This document shows positions 28,171-37,783 of a stretch of 64,000 bases of DNA, piece after piece; position 1 is the stretch's first letter, and every line of letters begins with the position of its first letter. Below the pieces are notes generated by a model, which saw only the letters and a list, made by a program, of their open reading frames with translations, did no database searches and was not told the origin of the DNA. The stretch is from Leptospira kobayashii (GTDB taxonomy: Bacteria > Spirochaetota > Leptospiria > Leptospirales > Leptospiraceae), in assembly GCF_003114835.2 (NCBI RefSeq), contig NZ_AP025028.1:2880001-2944000 (forward strand). The letters run 5' to 3'. The position numbers and the translations under genes were made by a program.

Positions 28171-28770
28171 TTAAGCTTGGATCTGTTTGCGTTCTTGGAT
28201 TACGTTATCAATGATCCCGTATTCCTTCGCTTCTTCCGCGCTCATATACATATTGCGCTCAGTGTCTTTTTGAATCTGTTCGGTTGTTTTGCCGGAGTGC
28301 TTAGCATAAAGTTCGATCAGCTTATCTTTTATCTTAACAATTTCTTTTGCGGAAATTTCGATATCCGACGCCTGTCCGCCTGCTCCACCGTAAGGTTGGT
28401 GCAACATAATTCTGGAATTGGGAAGTGCGGAACGTTTTCCTTTTGCACCGCCAGCCAAAAGAAGTGCTGCCATGGAAGATGCCTGGCCGATACAAAGGGT
28501 TCTTACTTCCGGTTTGATGAGCTGCATGGTATCATAAATCGCCATCCCGGAACTTACGTAACCACCTGGACTATTGATATAGAGGTAAATATCTCTTTCC
28601 GGATTTTCCGCTTCCAGGAATAATAACTGCGCCGAAATGACGTTCGCATAAGCTTCGTCAATTCCGGAGCCTAGGAAGATAATCCGGTCTTTCAATAGTC
28701 TGGAGAAGATATCATACTGACGTTCTCCTCTGCTTGTTTGTTCGATTACGTAGGGCATTAATGTTGACAT
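28171..28770 (-). CDS. clpP: ATP-dependent Clp protease proteolytic subunit ClpP
   Basis: 199 residues, full length. The catalytic triad is visible: Ser in [15 protein letters not shown], His in [11 protein letters not shown], Asp in [12 protein letters not shown] context (KDTERNMYM). The front motif [20 protein letters not shown] is canonical. It forms the 14-mer degradation chamber with ClpX. It lies 3 bp downstream of tig and 14 bp upstream of clpX. Confidence 0.97.
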   Translation of the reverse strand: MSTLMPYVIEQTSRGERQYDIFSRLLKDRIIFLGSGIDEAYANVISAQLLFLEAENPERDIYLYINSPGGYVSSGMAIYDTMQLIKPEVRTLCIGQASSMAALLLAGGAKGKRSALPNSRIMLHQPYGGAGGQASDIEISAKEIVKIKDKLIELYAKHSGKTTEQIQKDTERNMYMSAEEAKEYGIIDNVIQERKQIQA

Positions 28771-28773
28771 GTT

Positions 28774-30117
28774 TTATTCTTTCCCGCTCAATAATTTCTC
28801 TGCTTCTTCGATGGAAACCGATTTAGGAGATTTCTTATCTACCTCACCGTAAACAAACTCGTCGATTTTATCAAACAGGAATTTGTCCCGGTAAAAAGTT
28901 TCCGCCTTTTGTTTTTGGACTTCTTTTTTGAGGGATTCGGTCGGAATTCCTTGTGTTTTGGCTTCTTTTTCGTAACCTTCTTCCCATTCTTCGTCAGAAA
29001 TCGTGATTTTGTATTCTTCTCCGATTTTGTGCTTCAAAAGGTAGGTTTGGATTCGCTTTTCAGCGGCTTTTCCGAAGGATTCCCGAACTTCGGATTCTTC
29101 TTTGCCCAGTCTTTTTGCGTATTCCGGCAAAGTCGTATGGGGAAGACCGAATTCATGGATGAAGTTATGGAAAACTCCGTCCGTTTCCTCTTTTATAAGA
29201 GATTCTGGGATAATGAACTTGGATTCTTTGATGATGTCCGTATAAGCTTCGTCGATCGCTTTTTTCTTAAGCGCCGAAACGAAGATTTCTTCCAATTGTT
29301 TTTTGGTTTTGTCCTTTAACTCTTGTAAGTTTGCAGAACCGTCCACCTCGGAAGCAAAATCATCATTGATATCAGGGTAAGTGACTTTGTAAATCGCAGT
29401 CACTTTTACGATGTAAATCAATGTTTTGCCAGCGGACTCGGGGGACTGAGGGAAAGAATCAGGATAACGGAAGTTAAACTCTTTTTCATCGTTCATCTTC
29501 ATTCCCAAAAGATTGTCTTCGAAACCAGGAGGATTTTGGGTCGCCCCCATTTGAAATTTGCCGGTTTGGTATGCGTCAGGAAAATCTTTTCCTTCTTCTT
29601 TGAACTTATAATTGATTTCCAATAAATCGGTAGCTTCGACTTTATCGCCCTCTTCTTTGAGGCTGTTGCGAGCTAGGTTTTTTTGCATTCCTTCCAATTC
29701 TTTCTGGATGTCTGCATCCGCTATTTTGATTTCTTTCGGTTGGATCTTGATTTTTTTGAGTTTGGGAAGTGTTACTTCCGGTTTTGTGTCGTAAGTCGCC
29801 TTCGCTTTAGCGCCGGTTTTACGATCAAAACTCTCCACTTGAAATTGAGGGATGCGAATCGGTTTGTGTTCCAATTTGTCGAACAAGTCCGCCATCGCTT
29901 GGTTTAACATAACATTGGCGGCGTCGTCTATTACGGAATCACCCAATACTTTTTCCACCATGTCAAGCGGAGCTTTGCCGGGGCGAAATCCCGGGATCTT
30001 GACTTTTTCTTTCGCTCTTTCGTAAGCTTTTTTATAAGCAACTTCTACCTCGGCGGCATTGAAGGTAATGGTTAAATCGCAAGATGCGTTGTTGTTTTTC
30101 TTTGCAGTAAATTCCAT
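28774..30117 (-). CDS. tig: Trigger factor
   Basis: 447 residues, usual size. Ribosome-binding N-terminal domain with the signature GFRPGKAP, a central FKBP-like PPIase domain (EGDKVEATDLLEINYKF; GFEDNLLGMKMNDEKEF), and a long helical C-terminal domain. It binds nascent chains at the exit tunnel. First gene of the operon with clpP and clpX, the arrangement conserved in most bacteria. Confidence 0.96.
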   Translation of the reverse strand: MEFTAKKNNNASCDLTITFNAAEVEVAYKKAYERAKEKVKIPGFRPGKAPLDMVEKVLGDSVIDDAANVMLNQAMADLFDKLEHKPIRIPQFQVESFDRKTGAKAKATYDTKPEVTLPKLKKIKIQPKEIKIADADIQKELEGMQKNLARNSLKEEGDKVEATDLLEINYKFKEEGKDFPDAYQTGKFQMGATQNPPGFEDNLLGMKMNDEKEFNFRYPDSFPQSPESAGKTLIYIVKVTAIYKVTYPDINDDFASEVDGSANLQELKDKTKKQLEEIFVSALKKKAIDEAYTDIIKESKFIIPESLIKEETDGVFHNFIHEFGLPHTTLPEYAKRLGKEESEVRESFGKAAEKRIQTYLLKHKIGEEYKITISDEEWEEGYEKEAKTQGIPTESLKKEVQKQKAETFYRDKFLFDKIDEFVYGEVDKKSPKSVSIEEAEKLLSGKE

Positions 30118-30228
30118 GCTAATTCCAATATAAAAAATTTCAAGAATGGGGGAGGAGAATCAAGAGCCACAATAGTCAGAAGTAAGGAGGGGATCTTTTT
30201 GTCTTCTGCCTCTGTCTAGACCTCTGTT

Positions 30229-30300
30229 AGCGGGAAACGGGACTTGAACCCGCGACCCTCTCCTTGGCAAGGAGATGCTCTACCGCTGAGCTATTCCCGC
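30229..30300 (-). tRNA. tRNA-Gly (anticodon GCC)
   Basis: A full cloverleaf on the minus strand: acceptor GCGGGAA pairs with TTCCCGC, D arm GCTCAGCGGTAGAGC, anticodon arm CTCCT TGCCAAG GAG with anticodon GCC, T arm with GGTTCAAGTCC. The discriminator is T (base 30229), as expected for bacterial glycine tRNAs. CCA is not encoded. It lies between tig and tenA. Confidence 0.96.
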
Positions 30301-30365
30301 GAGAGGTTTGAGTAACACCATGATTTTTTGAAACAGTTCTTTCGCAAGGAAAAAAGAAAGAAAGT

Positions 30366-31058
30366 CTAGTGATGCCAAGTTTGTTTTGTCCATGCTTGGT
30401 CCCAGAACATCCATTCGTAATGAACGCTTTTTTCAAAGGCAAGTATGGCTTTTTCCCTGGTTCCCGCGTCCGTTTGGTCCGCCCATTTTTGCAATAACGC
30501 CAAAAGATTTTTCATATATTCGTTGAATCCGGGATCGGAATACATACGAAGCCAGTCTCCATAAGGATGATCATTTGGGATCGTTCCCATCTTTTGCAAT
30601 AAGTGCTGTCCGAGCTCGATATAAAGCCAAGGACAAGGTGCAATGGCGGATAAACCTTCAACCGAACTTCCTTTCAGTGCCGCGGATACCATATGATTTT
30701 GATAGGCCAAATTATTGGGGGTTGGTTCCGTATCTGCGATTGTCTTCGCATCATATCCCAATTTTTTTCCATAATTCAAATGCAATTCGTTTTCTACAAC
30801 AAGTGACATTCTCGCGGCGTCAATCAGCCAAAGTTTATCTTTCGGATCACTTGCCTTTGTGGAAAGAATGGCGCAAGCATCGGAAAAAGATTCCAGATAC
30901 TTTGCATCCTGAATCTGATAAAACCGAAAGGTTTCGGAAGCAAGACTGCCGTCCGCAAGTGCAACCACGAACGGATGAATGAAGGAGGCACCGAATGCAT
31001 CTTTCGCTTTTTCTTTGCATGCCTTTGCAAAAGGAGGAATAGGAAAAGGTTCTGACAT
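30366..31058 (-). CDS. tenA: TenA-family thiaminase II / aminopyrimidine aminohydrolase
   Basis: 230 residues. All-helical TenA fold with HPFVVALADGSLASETFRFY, the Asp of YQIQDAKYLESFS, and ENELHLNYGKKLG. The active-site Cys lies in SAIAPCPWLYIELG, and the Glu in HYEWMFWDQAW. It hydrolyses the amino-pyrimidine product of thiamine breakdown for salvage. No thiamine pyrophosphate riboswitch (CTGAGA/ACCTGA type) was seen upstream. Monocistronic. Confidence 0.88.
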   Translation of the reverse strand: MSEPFPIPPFAKACKEKAKDAFGASFIHPFVVALADGSLASETFRFYQIQDAKYLESFSDACAILSTKASDPKDKLWLIDAARMSLVVENELHLNYGKKLGYDAKTIADTEPTPNNLAYQNHMVSAALKGSSVEGLSAIAPCPWLYIELGQHLLQKMGTIPNDHPYGDWLRMYSDPGFNEYMKNLLALLQKWADQTDAGTREKAILAFEKSVHYEWMFWDQAWTKQTWHH

Positions 31059-31156
31059 AATAGTCGATAGAATGAATCGAAAAGAGAGGCTGTCAACCGG
31101 TTTTAAGGGGACGGGGGATGGCCCGGATGACGGGGGTTAGATGGAGAAGGAATATA

Positions 31157-31184
31157 GTACCCCGCCCGATTGAGGGTGGGGTAC
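31157..31184. repeat. 11-bp GC-rich hairpin upstream of tenA
   Basis: Arms 31157-31167 (GTACCCCGCCC) and 31174-31184 pair along all 11 positions (one G-T) around a six-base loop. It lies between the divergent end of tenA's promoter region and the esterase stop, so it may terminate the upstream minus-strand reading or be a dispersed repeat. There is no T tract on either side. Confidence 0.45.
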
Positions 31185-31326
31185 TGGACCCGCCACCCAA
31201 TGTGCTCCATTTAGCACGCATCAGTTGAATTTGCAAATACAAACGGAAATCTATTGATTTTTTTCGAAATTTGTTCGCCTTTTTGCCCGAATTCGCATCT
31301 GCTTTTCAGCGAAACCCCGAATGAAT

Positions 31327-31989
31327 TTACTTTTCCGCCAATTTTTTCAAATAAGGGTAAACCGTTTCTGCTACAAGTTTATGCCCCTCCGAAGTAGGAT
31401 GAATTCCGTCTTTTTGATTTAACTTCCGTATGGTGGCAACTTTCTCCAATAAAAACGGGATAAAACTCAAGTCCTCTTCCTTTGCCAGATCGGGATAAAT
31501 CGAATCGAATTCTGCTGCATATTTTTTTCCCAAATTCGGAGTGGCACGCATACCAACGAGCAAAATCTTACAATCCGGATAAGAAGATTTCACCTTTTGA
31601 ATCATCGATTTTAAATTGGACCTTGTGATTTTGGGAGAAATACCGCGTAACATGTCATTGGCGCCAAGCTCCAATACGAAAATATCCGGCTTCTGACTCA
31701 ACACCCAATCAATCCTGCCCAATCCTCCACTCGTAGTATCACCCGAGACACCTGCGTTTGTTATCTGGTAATGAAACCCTTCCTTTTTCAAACGACTGAC
31801 TACCAAATGAGGCCATGCCTCTTCATAATCAAGCAGCCCGTAACCTGCCGTAAGAGAATCCCCGAAAAAAATAATTCTAGGTTCCGTAGGACTGGATTCC
31901 TGTTTGGCGGTTTCGCTCTCTGTTTCTTTGGAAGAATCGGAGCAGGATAAAAAAACGGAGGAAAAAAGCAGAATCAAAAATAGCTTCAT
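31327..31989 (-). CDS. SGNH/GDSL esterase lipoprotein (TesA-like arylesterase)
   Basis: 220 residues. Signal MKLFLILLFSSVFLSC with lipid Cys16. The four SGNH blocks are present: FFGDSLTAGYGL (Ser), GVSGDTTSGG (Gly), LELGANDMLRG (Asn), and KDGIHPTSEGHKLVAE (Asp-x-x-His). This is the arrangement of TesA, thioesterase I/lysophospholipase L1. It probably acts on lipids or esters in the periplasm. A long upstream region separates it from the giant lipoprotein gene. Confidence 0.88.
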   Translation of the reverse strand: MKLFLILLFSSVFLSCSDSSKETESETAKQESSPTEPRIIFFGDSLTAGYGLLDYEEAWPHLVVSRLKKEGFHYQITNAGVSGDTTSGGLGRIDWVLSQKPDIFVLELGANDMLRGISPKITRSNLKSMIQKVKSSYPDCKILLVGMRATPNLGKKYAAEFDSIYPDLAKEEDLSFIPFLLEKVATIRKLNQKDGIHPTSEGHKLVAETVYPYLKKLAEK

Positions 31990-32205
31990 AGTTTCGATAT
32001 TTCCAACGGAAGAAAAATTGTCTATTGAGAAAACATAGTAGTATTCACCACAGAATGTATTTCCCGGAAGATAGATAAAAATATCATTTAACGTATGTTT
32101 GTCTGTTTCGTATAGCGAAATTCACTATATAACAAAATCATAAGAATTGCCCTTGACCCACAAAAGATCCTCATATTCTGTCTAAATGGAACAGTGAAGT
32201 TTTTT

Positions 32206-35200
32206 ATGCGAAAGTTAAGCCTTATATTATTGGCTTTGATTTTATCTTCTGGGTGTTCGTTGAAATTAAAACGCTCCCCTTGGGAATTTATCTCCCTCAG
32301 CAATTTTTTAAAACAATTCTTAGGATGGGATCGTTATTCCATCGGAGGAACTGCAAAGAACATCCTGGGAAAAAATCTAAAAATTCAAATCGAAACAAGA
32401 GCCAACTTCGATACAAGTCCGGTGATAGAATCTCTGGAGATTGTTTCTTCCGGCTCCTTTCATTTTGACAAAAGTTATTCCGATCGCACCACTTATAAAA
32501 TTTCCCTGATAGCCTCTCCTTCCGATCCGACTCAAGTTTGTGAAGTGACGGGAAGCGAAGGCATGATCAACGGCTCCAATGTTACATCGGTTGGAGTCGA
32601 ATGCGGGGAAGCGATTTACGTGCAAACCCCGGTTTTTTCTCCACCACCTAGCGAATATTACTTGGCCCAGTCCGTTCAAATCACAAGTGCAACGGACGGA
32701 GCAAAAATATATTATTCACTAAACGGAATTTCACCCGATTGTTCGGGAAGCAACGGAACGGTTTATTCGGGCTCCGTTTCTCTCGCGGCGCCTACGGCAC
32801 CTCCTACAATCGAATCACATGACTTGCGGGCAATTGCCTGTAAGGCGGACAAATCTTCTTTTACACAAAGAGGGGATTATACGATTACAAACGGATTATT
32901 AGGAACTCCCAATTTCAATATTCCGCCGGGAACTTACACAACCGCTCAATCATTGACAATGACTCCACCGGGAAGTCCTATCGGGATCGCAATTCATTAT
33001 ACAACGGACAATTCCGCACCGACTTGCACTAGCACTTCAGGAACTTCCGTGGCAATTTCCGCATCAACAACAATAAGAGCTATTTCCTGTTTGGCGGGAT
33101 ATACCAGATCATCGGAAACAAGCGGATATTACGAAATTACAGGTACAGTAGCAGCGCCTAATTTCAGTATGTCGGGAGGAACTTATTACAATGATCAAAC
33201 GCTTACTCTCTCCTCCCCTACAAGCGGTGCGTCCATTAGATACAACCTAACAATCGGAAGCACTCCCTCCAATCCGGACTGTTCCAGCTCGACGCTTTAT
33301 ACGACACCACTTACAATCAATCAGGATGATACGAGAATCGTCGCAATTGCATGCCGGTCCGGATGGGCGGATTCCACATTTTCTTCCCAAACCTACCGGT
33401 TGACTGTGGCCGATCCCATACTAAGCCCTGTTAGTGGAGATTATTCTTCCAACATTTCGGTTTCCGCTTCCACAACCACATCGGGAGCGAACATCCATTA
33501 CAGAGTCGGGGCGAGTGCCTCTTGTTCCGATTCTACAACCGCACCTTCCCTTAACATCACCGGCTCGGAAACGATAAACAATGTTTATTCGATTGCCTGT
33601 AAATCGAATTACACGAGTTCTGCGATCATTTCGGGAATTTATACCATGACAGGTACGTTACCAACCCCTGTTTTTTCCTTAGCTGCAGGTGCCTACGGAG
33701 GAAGTCAGTCCGTAACGGTTTCCGCGGGAGCGGGCAGTCCTTCCGGAACCAGTATCCATTACACTACCGATGGCTCGGGACCTACTTGTGCCAGTGCCAC
33801 ATCGCCTAACCCCATTACAGTTGCAGCAAGTTCTACTATCATCGCAATCGCTTGCAAATCCTCACCTGCCTGGATTTCCTCTTCTGTCGTAAGCGCAAGT
33901 TATACGATCAACGGACAATTGACCGCGCCGAGTTTTTCCGCAAACCCGGGCCTTGTCTCCGGAATATATGAAAACGAACAAACAATTACTATCAGCTCCG
34001 ATCCGGGAACAACAATCTACTATACGGTAGGAAACGGATCTCACACTCCTCCTACTTGCGGTACGGGAAGCGTAGGAACCAGCGCAACCATTTCCGCTAA
34101 CACAAATAACGTGATAAAGGCGATCGCCTGCCGGGCAAGTTACACGGACTCTAATGTTTCCACTTCGGTCTCTTATAATTTAAAGGCAAATATACCTTCC
34201 CCTTCCGTATCTTCCGGTGTTTATCAAATCGCGCAAAACATTGGTTTCAGCTCGACCACTTCGGGAGCAACCATCCATGTCACTCATGGCACGAGTCTAC
34301 CTTCCGATCCTTCTTGCGCATCCCCTACCGGAAATGTTTCCATACCTCTGAACACTCCCTCTTATTATATCAAAGCGATTGCTTGCAAATCGGGTTTTAC
34401 CGACTCTGATATTTATACGAGCGCAGCTTATACAGTCACCGGGACTGTTCCGGCTCCATCTCTTTCGGGACCAGCCGGTGTCCTAAACACGCTTACTTTA
34501 ACGGAAAATTCCCCTCCCTCGGGACAAACTTTATGTTATCGAATCGGCGCTGATCCGGAATGTTCGGCAACTAACGGAGGTTCTGCCCTAAATACGGGAG
34601 GATTTTGCGCTTCGGGAACAGTAGCCTATACCGCTCCCGTTCCTATCAACGTAAGCAGTGACTTCAGAGCGAGAGCCTGTAGCAATAATTATATCCAATC
34701 TTCTGTGATCCAACAAACGGTAACCATCGGCGGAACGGTAGGAACAGTTAGTTTTTCTCCGGATCCGAATACTGTCGCTAACAATGATTATACCACAACT
34801 TTAAGCGCTTCAGGATCTTCTGTCATATACTACCGCACGGATGGAATCAATCCTGATTGTACAGGTGTAGGAGCAACAGCGGGAAATTCCATCAGCATCA
34901 CTCAAAATTCCTTTTCGATCAAAGCCATAGGATGCGCAGCTTTGACAAATCCTTCCGCGGTTGTTACAAAAACATCCAATTTGCAAGTGGCGACGCCGAC
35001 TCTCACCTCACCGGGAGCCGACGGAACTTTTGACAGCGATATTGTCGCCGTTTGGGGAACTGTGACAACCGGCGCAACGATACTTTACAGAATCGATGCG
35101 TCTACTCCGGATTGTGCGGCACCCGCTGCATCAGGAACCTATACTTTTTCCAGTTGGATCAATCTCCCCGTGGCAGGTTCGGGAGGAATCCACAATATGC

Positions 35201-36501
35201 GTGTTATCGGGTGCAAAACAGGTTACGGGTCAGCTTCCGCAGCCACAGGAACTTTCACCTTCACTGCCGCCACTCCCGTTTATAAAATAGGTACAAGTAT
35301 TTTTTCGCCTGCTACAGCGACATTACCTTCCACAACCTTACTGCTTTCAACTGCAACCGGAGGAGCTAATATATGTTTGTTGGATACGGGTTCCAGTCCG
35401 GCTTGCAATACAAGCGGAGGTTGCTCGGTAGGAACTGCATCCAATCAATTCCAGCATAATACGACAGGAACCAAAACGGTAAAAGCAATCGCTTGTAAAA
35501 CAGACTACTTAGGTTCCGCAGTCGAATCAAAAACTTTCACATTGGATTCTCCCAAACTTAGAATCTTTCTCTCGGAAACAACCACCGATGGAAATCGTTC
35601 TACCGTAAGTGCAGATGCCTTGTGCAATTCGGACGCAGGCCGACCTTATACGGGTTCCGCTTATAAAGCACTTAGAATGGGTGGAGGAAGAAACGGAACC
35701 ACCGACTGGATCATGTTAAAGGGTTGGGACTATTACCGGGCGGACGGAACTACTCTTATAGGATCAAGTTTGCCAGCGGGACCCGGTTGGACGAGCGGAA
35801 CTCTTTCCAACTCCATCAGCTCTACGGCCGGGAATGTCTTTACTGGGATTGAGATGGATGGTAGCGGGAATTTTATCGAAAGCGGAACCGTTTGTAGCGG
35901 TTGGGCAACAAATCTTGGAAGCGTATATGCACGTTCGGGGGTTTCGAGCGTAAATTCGAATGCCGCTTTTTCCGCAGGAGCTAATCCTTGTTCTACGACC
36001 TCCAAACTTTACTGCATGGAACAACCGATTGGTGCAAAAAGGATCTTCCTGACAAATGCCACCGTATCCGGAGCGGTCGGATTGTCCGGAGCGGACAGCG
36101 CTTGCAATAGTGACGCAAACAAACCGACAACGGGGACTTACAAAGCCTTGATTTCAACATCCGCACGAACTCCCGGCAGTGATTGGCCGCTTGCCGCCAA
36201 CACATTGTATTTACGACCGGATCAAATAACCCCGACAGGAATCACGAATGGTTCCAAACAATTCGTTTTCCCTTTGATCAATTCTATTTCTACGGTAAGC
36301 GGAACTCAGAACGTATTCACCGGAATCGATACAAGCACGAGCACTTGGACCACCGGCGACAATTGTTCCAATTTTTCCGATATCACCCTATTCAGTTCCA
36401 TCCTGAAAGGTTCCTCGAATGCGACAAGCCAATCCGCTTTGAATGACGGAAGCGCAAACTGCTTATTAGCATCCGCACTCATTTATTGCGTAGAACAATA
36501 A
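32206..36501 (+). CDS. Giant repeat lipoprotein: eleven chitobiase C-terminal-like repeats plus two DUF1554 domains
   Basis: 1431 residues from ATG 32206 (GTG 32194 is the alternative). Signal MRKLSLILLALILSSGC, lipid Cys17. Residues 130-1130 hold about eleven tandem CHB_HEX_C_1-type beta domains. Each repeats an IxYxxxxxxPxC segment and closes with an IACKxxxxxS motif (IACKADKSSF, IACRSGWADS, IACRASYTDS, IACKSGFTDS, IACKTDYLGS). Residues 1120-1431 hold two DUF1554 domains (RIFLSETTTDGN and RIFLTNATVSGA; each with a DxxCNSDAxxP motif and a CxEQ end). DUF1554 is found mainly in Leptospira surface proteins. The Cys pattern suggests one disulfide per repeat. Likely a long surface-exposed stalk carrying binding domains at its tip. 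Confidence 0.88.
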   Translation: MRKLSLILLALILSSGCSLKLKRSPWEFISLSNFLKQFLGWDRYSIGGTAKNILGKNLKIQIETRANFDTSPVIESLEIVSSGSFHFDKSYSDRTTYKISLIASPSDPTQVCEVTGSEGMINGSNVTSVGVECGEAIYVQTPVFSPPPSEYYLAQSVQITSATDGAKIYYSLNGISPDCSGSNGTVYSGSVSLAAPTAPPTIESHDLRAIACKADKSSFTQRGDYTITNGLLGTPNFNIPPGTYTTAQSLTMTPPGSPIGIAIHYTTDNSAPTCTSTSGTSVAISASTTIRAISCLAGYTRSSETSGYYEITGTVAAPNFSMSGGTYYNDQTLTLSSPTSGASIRYNLTIGSTPSNPDCSSSTLYTTPLTINQDDTRIVAIACRSGWADSTFSSQTYRLTVADPILSPVSGDYSSNISVSASTTTSGANIHYRVGASASCSDSTTAPSLNITGSETINNVYSIACKSNYTSSAIISGIYTMTGTLPTPVFSLAAGAYGGSQSVTVSAGAGSPSGTSIHYTTDGSGPTCASATSPNPITVAASSTIIAIACKSSPAWISSSVVSASYTINGQLTAPSFSANPGLVSGIYENEQTITISSDPGTTIYYTVGNGSHTPPTCGTGSVGTSATISANTNNVIKAIACRASYTDSNVSTSVSYNLKANIPSPSVSSGVYQIAQNIGFSSTTSGATIHVTHGTSLPSDPSCASPTGNVSIPLNTPSYYIKAIACKSGFTDSDIYTSAAYTVTGTVPAPSLSGPAGVLNTLTLTENSPPSGQTLCYRIGADPECSATNGGSALNTGGFCASGTVAYTAPVPINVSSDFRARACSNNYIQSSVIQQTVTIGGTVGTVSFSPDPNTVANNDYTTTLSASGSSVIYYRTDGINPDCTGVGATAGNSISITQNSFSIKAIGCAALTNPSAVVTKTSNLQVATPTLTSPGADGTFDSDIVAVWGTVTTGATILYRIDASTPDCAAPAASGTYTFSSWINLPVAGSGGIHNMRVIGCKTGYGSASAATGTFTFTAATPVYKIGTSIFSPATATLPSTTLLLSTATGGANICLLDTGSSPACNTSGGCSVGTASNQFQHNTTGTKTVKAIACKTDYLGSAVESKTFTLDSPKLRIFLSETTTDGNRSTVSADALCNSDAGRPYTGSAYKALRMGGGRNGTTDWIMLKGWDYYRADGTTLIGSSLPAGPGWTSGTLSNSISSTAGNVFTGIEMDGSGNFIESGTVCSGWATNLGSVYARSGVSSVNSNAAFSAGANPCSTTSKLYCMEQPIGAKRIFLTNATVSGAVGLSGADSACNSDANKPTTGTYKALISTSARTPGSDWPLAANTLYLRPDQITPTGITNGSKQFVFPLINSISTVSGTQNVFTGIDTSTSTWTTGDNCSNFSDITLFSSILKGSSNATSQSALNDGSANCLLASALIYCVEQ

Positions 36502-37692
36502 TTATACTACTTCCTGTTTCGATGTGGCCATCTTTCTCTTCTGTTTCCATTCTTTGGCGGCAAGTGTAAGTCCTCCCCCCGCCCCATCCACAAAATGTAC
36601 TTCTTGAGAAGCGCCTGCCTTTAAAATACAAGTCATAAGGGATTTAGTGGATACGAAATGTCCGAATAAAATGAGTCCGTCCGATTCCATGTTTTCCAAA
36701 AACTGTTCCAATGCGATCCTGCTTTTTTTAGAACCGTGAATTACCATCTTCAACGTACCGTCAAACTTGCGAAAGTCGGCGGATCTCGCCTGATATTCTT
36801 TTAATTTATCCAAACGGTAATGAGAGGACTTCAAGGGAATTTTGTATTTGATCGCCATGGACACCGCCAATTTTTCAAATTTGATTTTTGCAAGTCTCAG
36901 ATAATACTCGATTCCTTTTTTACCGTTGCTATGTACCAATGCTTCTTTCTCTTGATAAGGCCCTTTGTCCAATTCCAGTTGAGATAGAGGAACGGGATGA
37001 TAATCTTCCTCTTCTCCGAATTCCATCCGAATAAAATTTAACACTCGTGATATGATCTTTGCAGTGGACTCGTAATCTTTGCGGGTAGGTTCCACTATCA
37101 TGGAAACCACTTCTCCCTTTTCGCTGGGAATATCCTGCCATCTACAGGTAAAGCCGGTAAAGTCGGCGTCTGTTGTTCTTTCCGTTTCGCGGACAAGAAA
37201 AGACTCGTCTTCCTGTGATTTAACCCAAGACTCGGCAAGATCCAATCCGTTTCCGAAAATCAAACACTGGTTATAATGAATGGAGGCTTCGAACTTGCTC
37301 AAATAAACTGTCGCGCCTCGTTTGTACAACTCCTGTACCGGAACGATCCCAGCTTTCATCTCCAGATCGAATGTGGTTCTGATTTTACCGATCGTATCCG
37401 CAATGGCGGAACGAACAGAAGGCAAATAAGTGATAGGAAGTAAAAAAGTAACTCCGTCTCCTCCAAACACAAATGGAAAATCCATATGCCCGTAAACGTT
37501 TGCCACAGCGATTGCAATGAGTCCGCCTGCAGTGTTTACATCTTTGTAGCGCCCATTATCGATTGCTTTTGTAGAACCTGCGATATCCGTGATCAGTAAA
37601 AACCAATCTTCCGGTACAGGCAAAAATTGATTCCCTTCAAAAACGGAACGAAAGTCGCTGCTTCTATTTAAGGTTTGGTAAAAATCATCCAC
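36502..37692 (-). CDS. DUF3095 family protein
   Basis: 396 residues, cytoplasmic. The N-terminal region (LLITDIAGSTKAI, then FVFGGDGVTFLLP) resembles the metal-binding strands of class III nucleotide cyclase folds, with Asp residues in TDIAGST and GGDG. The rest (LGLDLAESWVKS-like, CRWQDIPSEKGE) is typical of DUF3095. No activity is known to me. Its stop codon directly abuts the stop of the giant lipoprotein gene. Confidence 0.75.
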   Translation of the reverse strand: MDDFYQTLNRSSDFRSVFEGNQFLPVPEDWFLLITDIAGSTKAIDNGRYKDVNTAGGLIAIAVANVYGHMDFPFVFGGDGVTFLLPITYLPSVRSAIADTIGKIRTTFDLEMKAGIVPVQELYKRGATVYLSKFEASIHYNQCLIFGNGLDLAESWVKSQEDESFLVRETERTTDADFTGFTCRWQDIPSEKGEVVSMIVEPTRKDYESTAKIISRVLNFIRMEFGEEEDYHPVPLSQLELDKGPYQEKEALVHSNGKKGIEYYLRLAKIKFEKLAVSMAIKYKIPLKSSHYRLDKLKEYQARSADFRKFDGTLKMVIHGSKKSRIALEQFLENMESDGLILFGHFVSTKSLMTCILKAGASQEVHFVDGAGGGLTLAAKEWKQKRKMATSKQEVV

Positions 37693-37783
37693 TCGTAAAG
37701 TTTAAACCTCCCATAGGTTCCCGAAACTACTTTATTTTCTTTCTTGCAAGCTCCCCGCTTTTCCCGATCTTAGATGGTAGAAT

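Noticed and set aside
31059..31326. Thiamine pyrophosphate riboswitch before tenA
   Set aside because: The conserved CTGAGA and ACCTGA blocks are absent. The one strong hairpin is not of that architecture.
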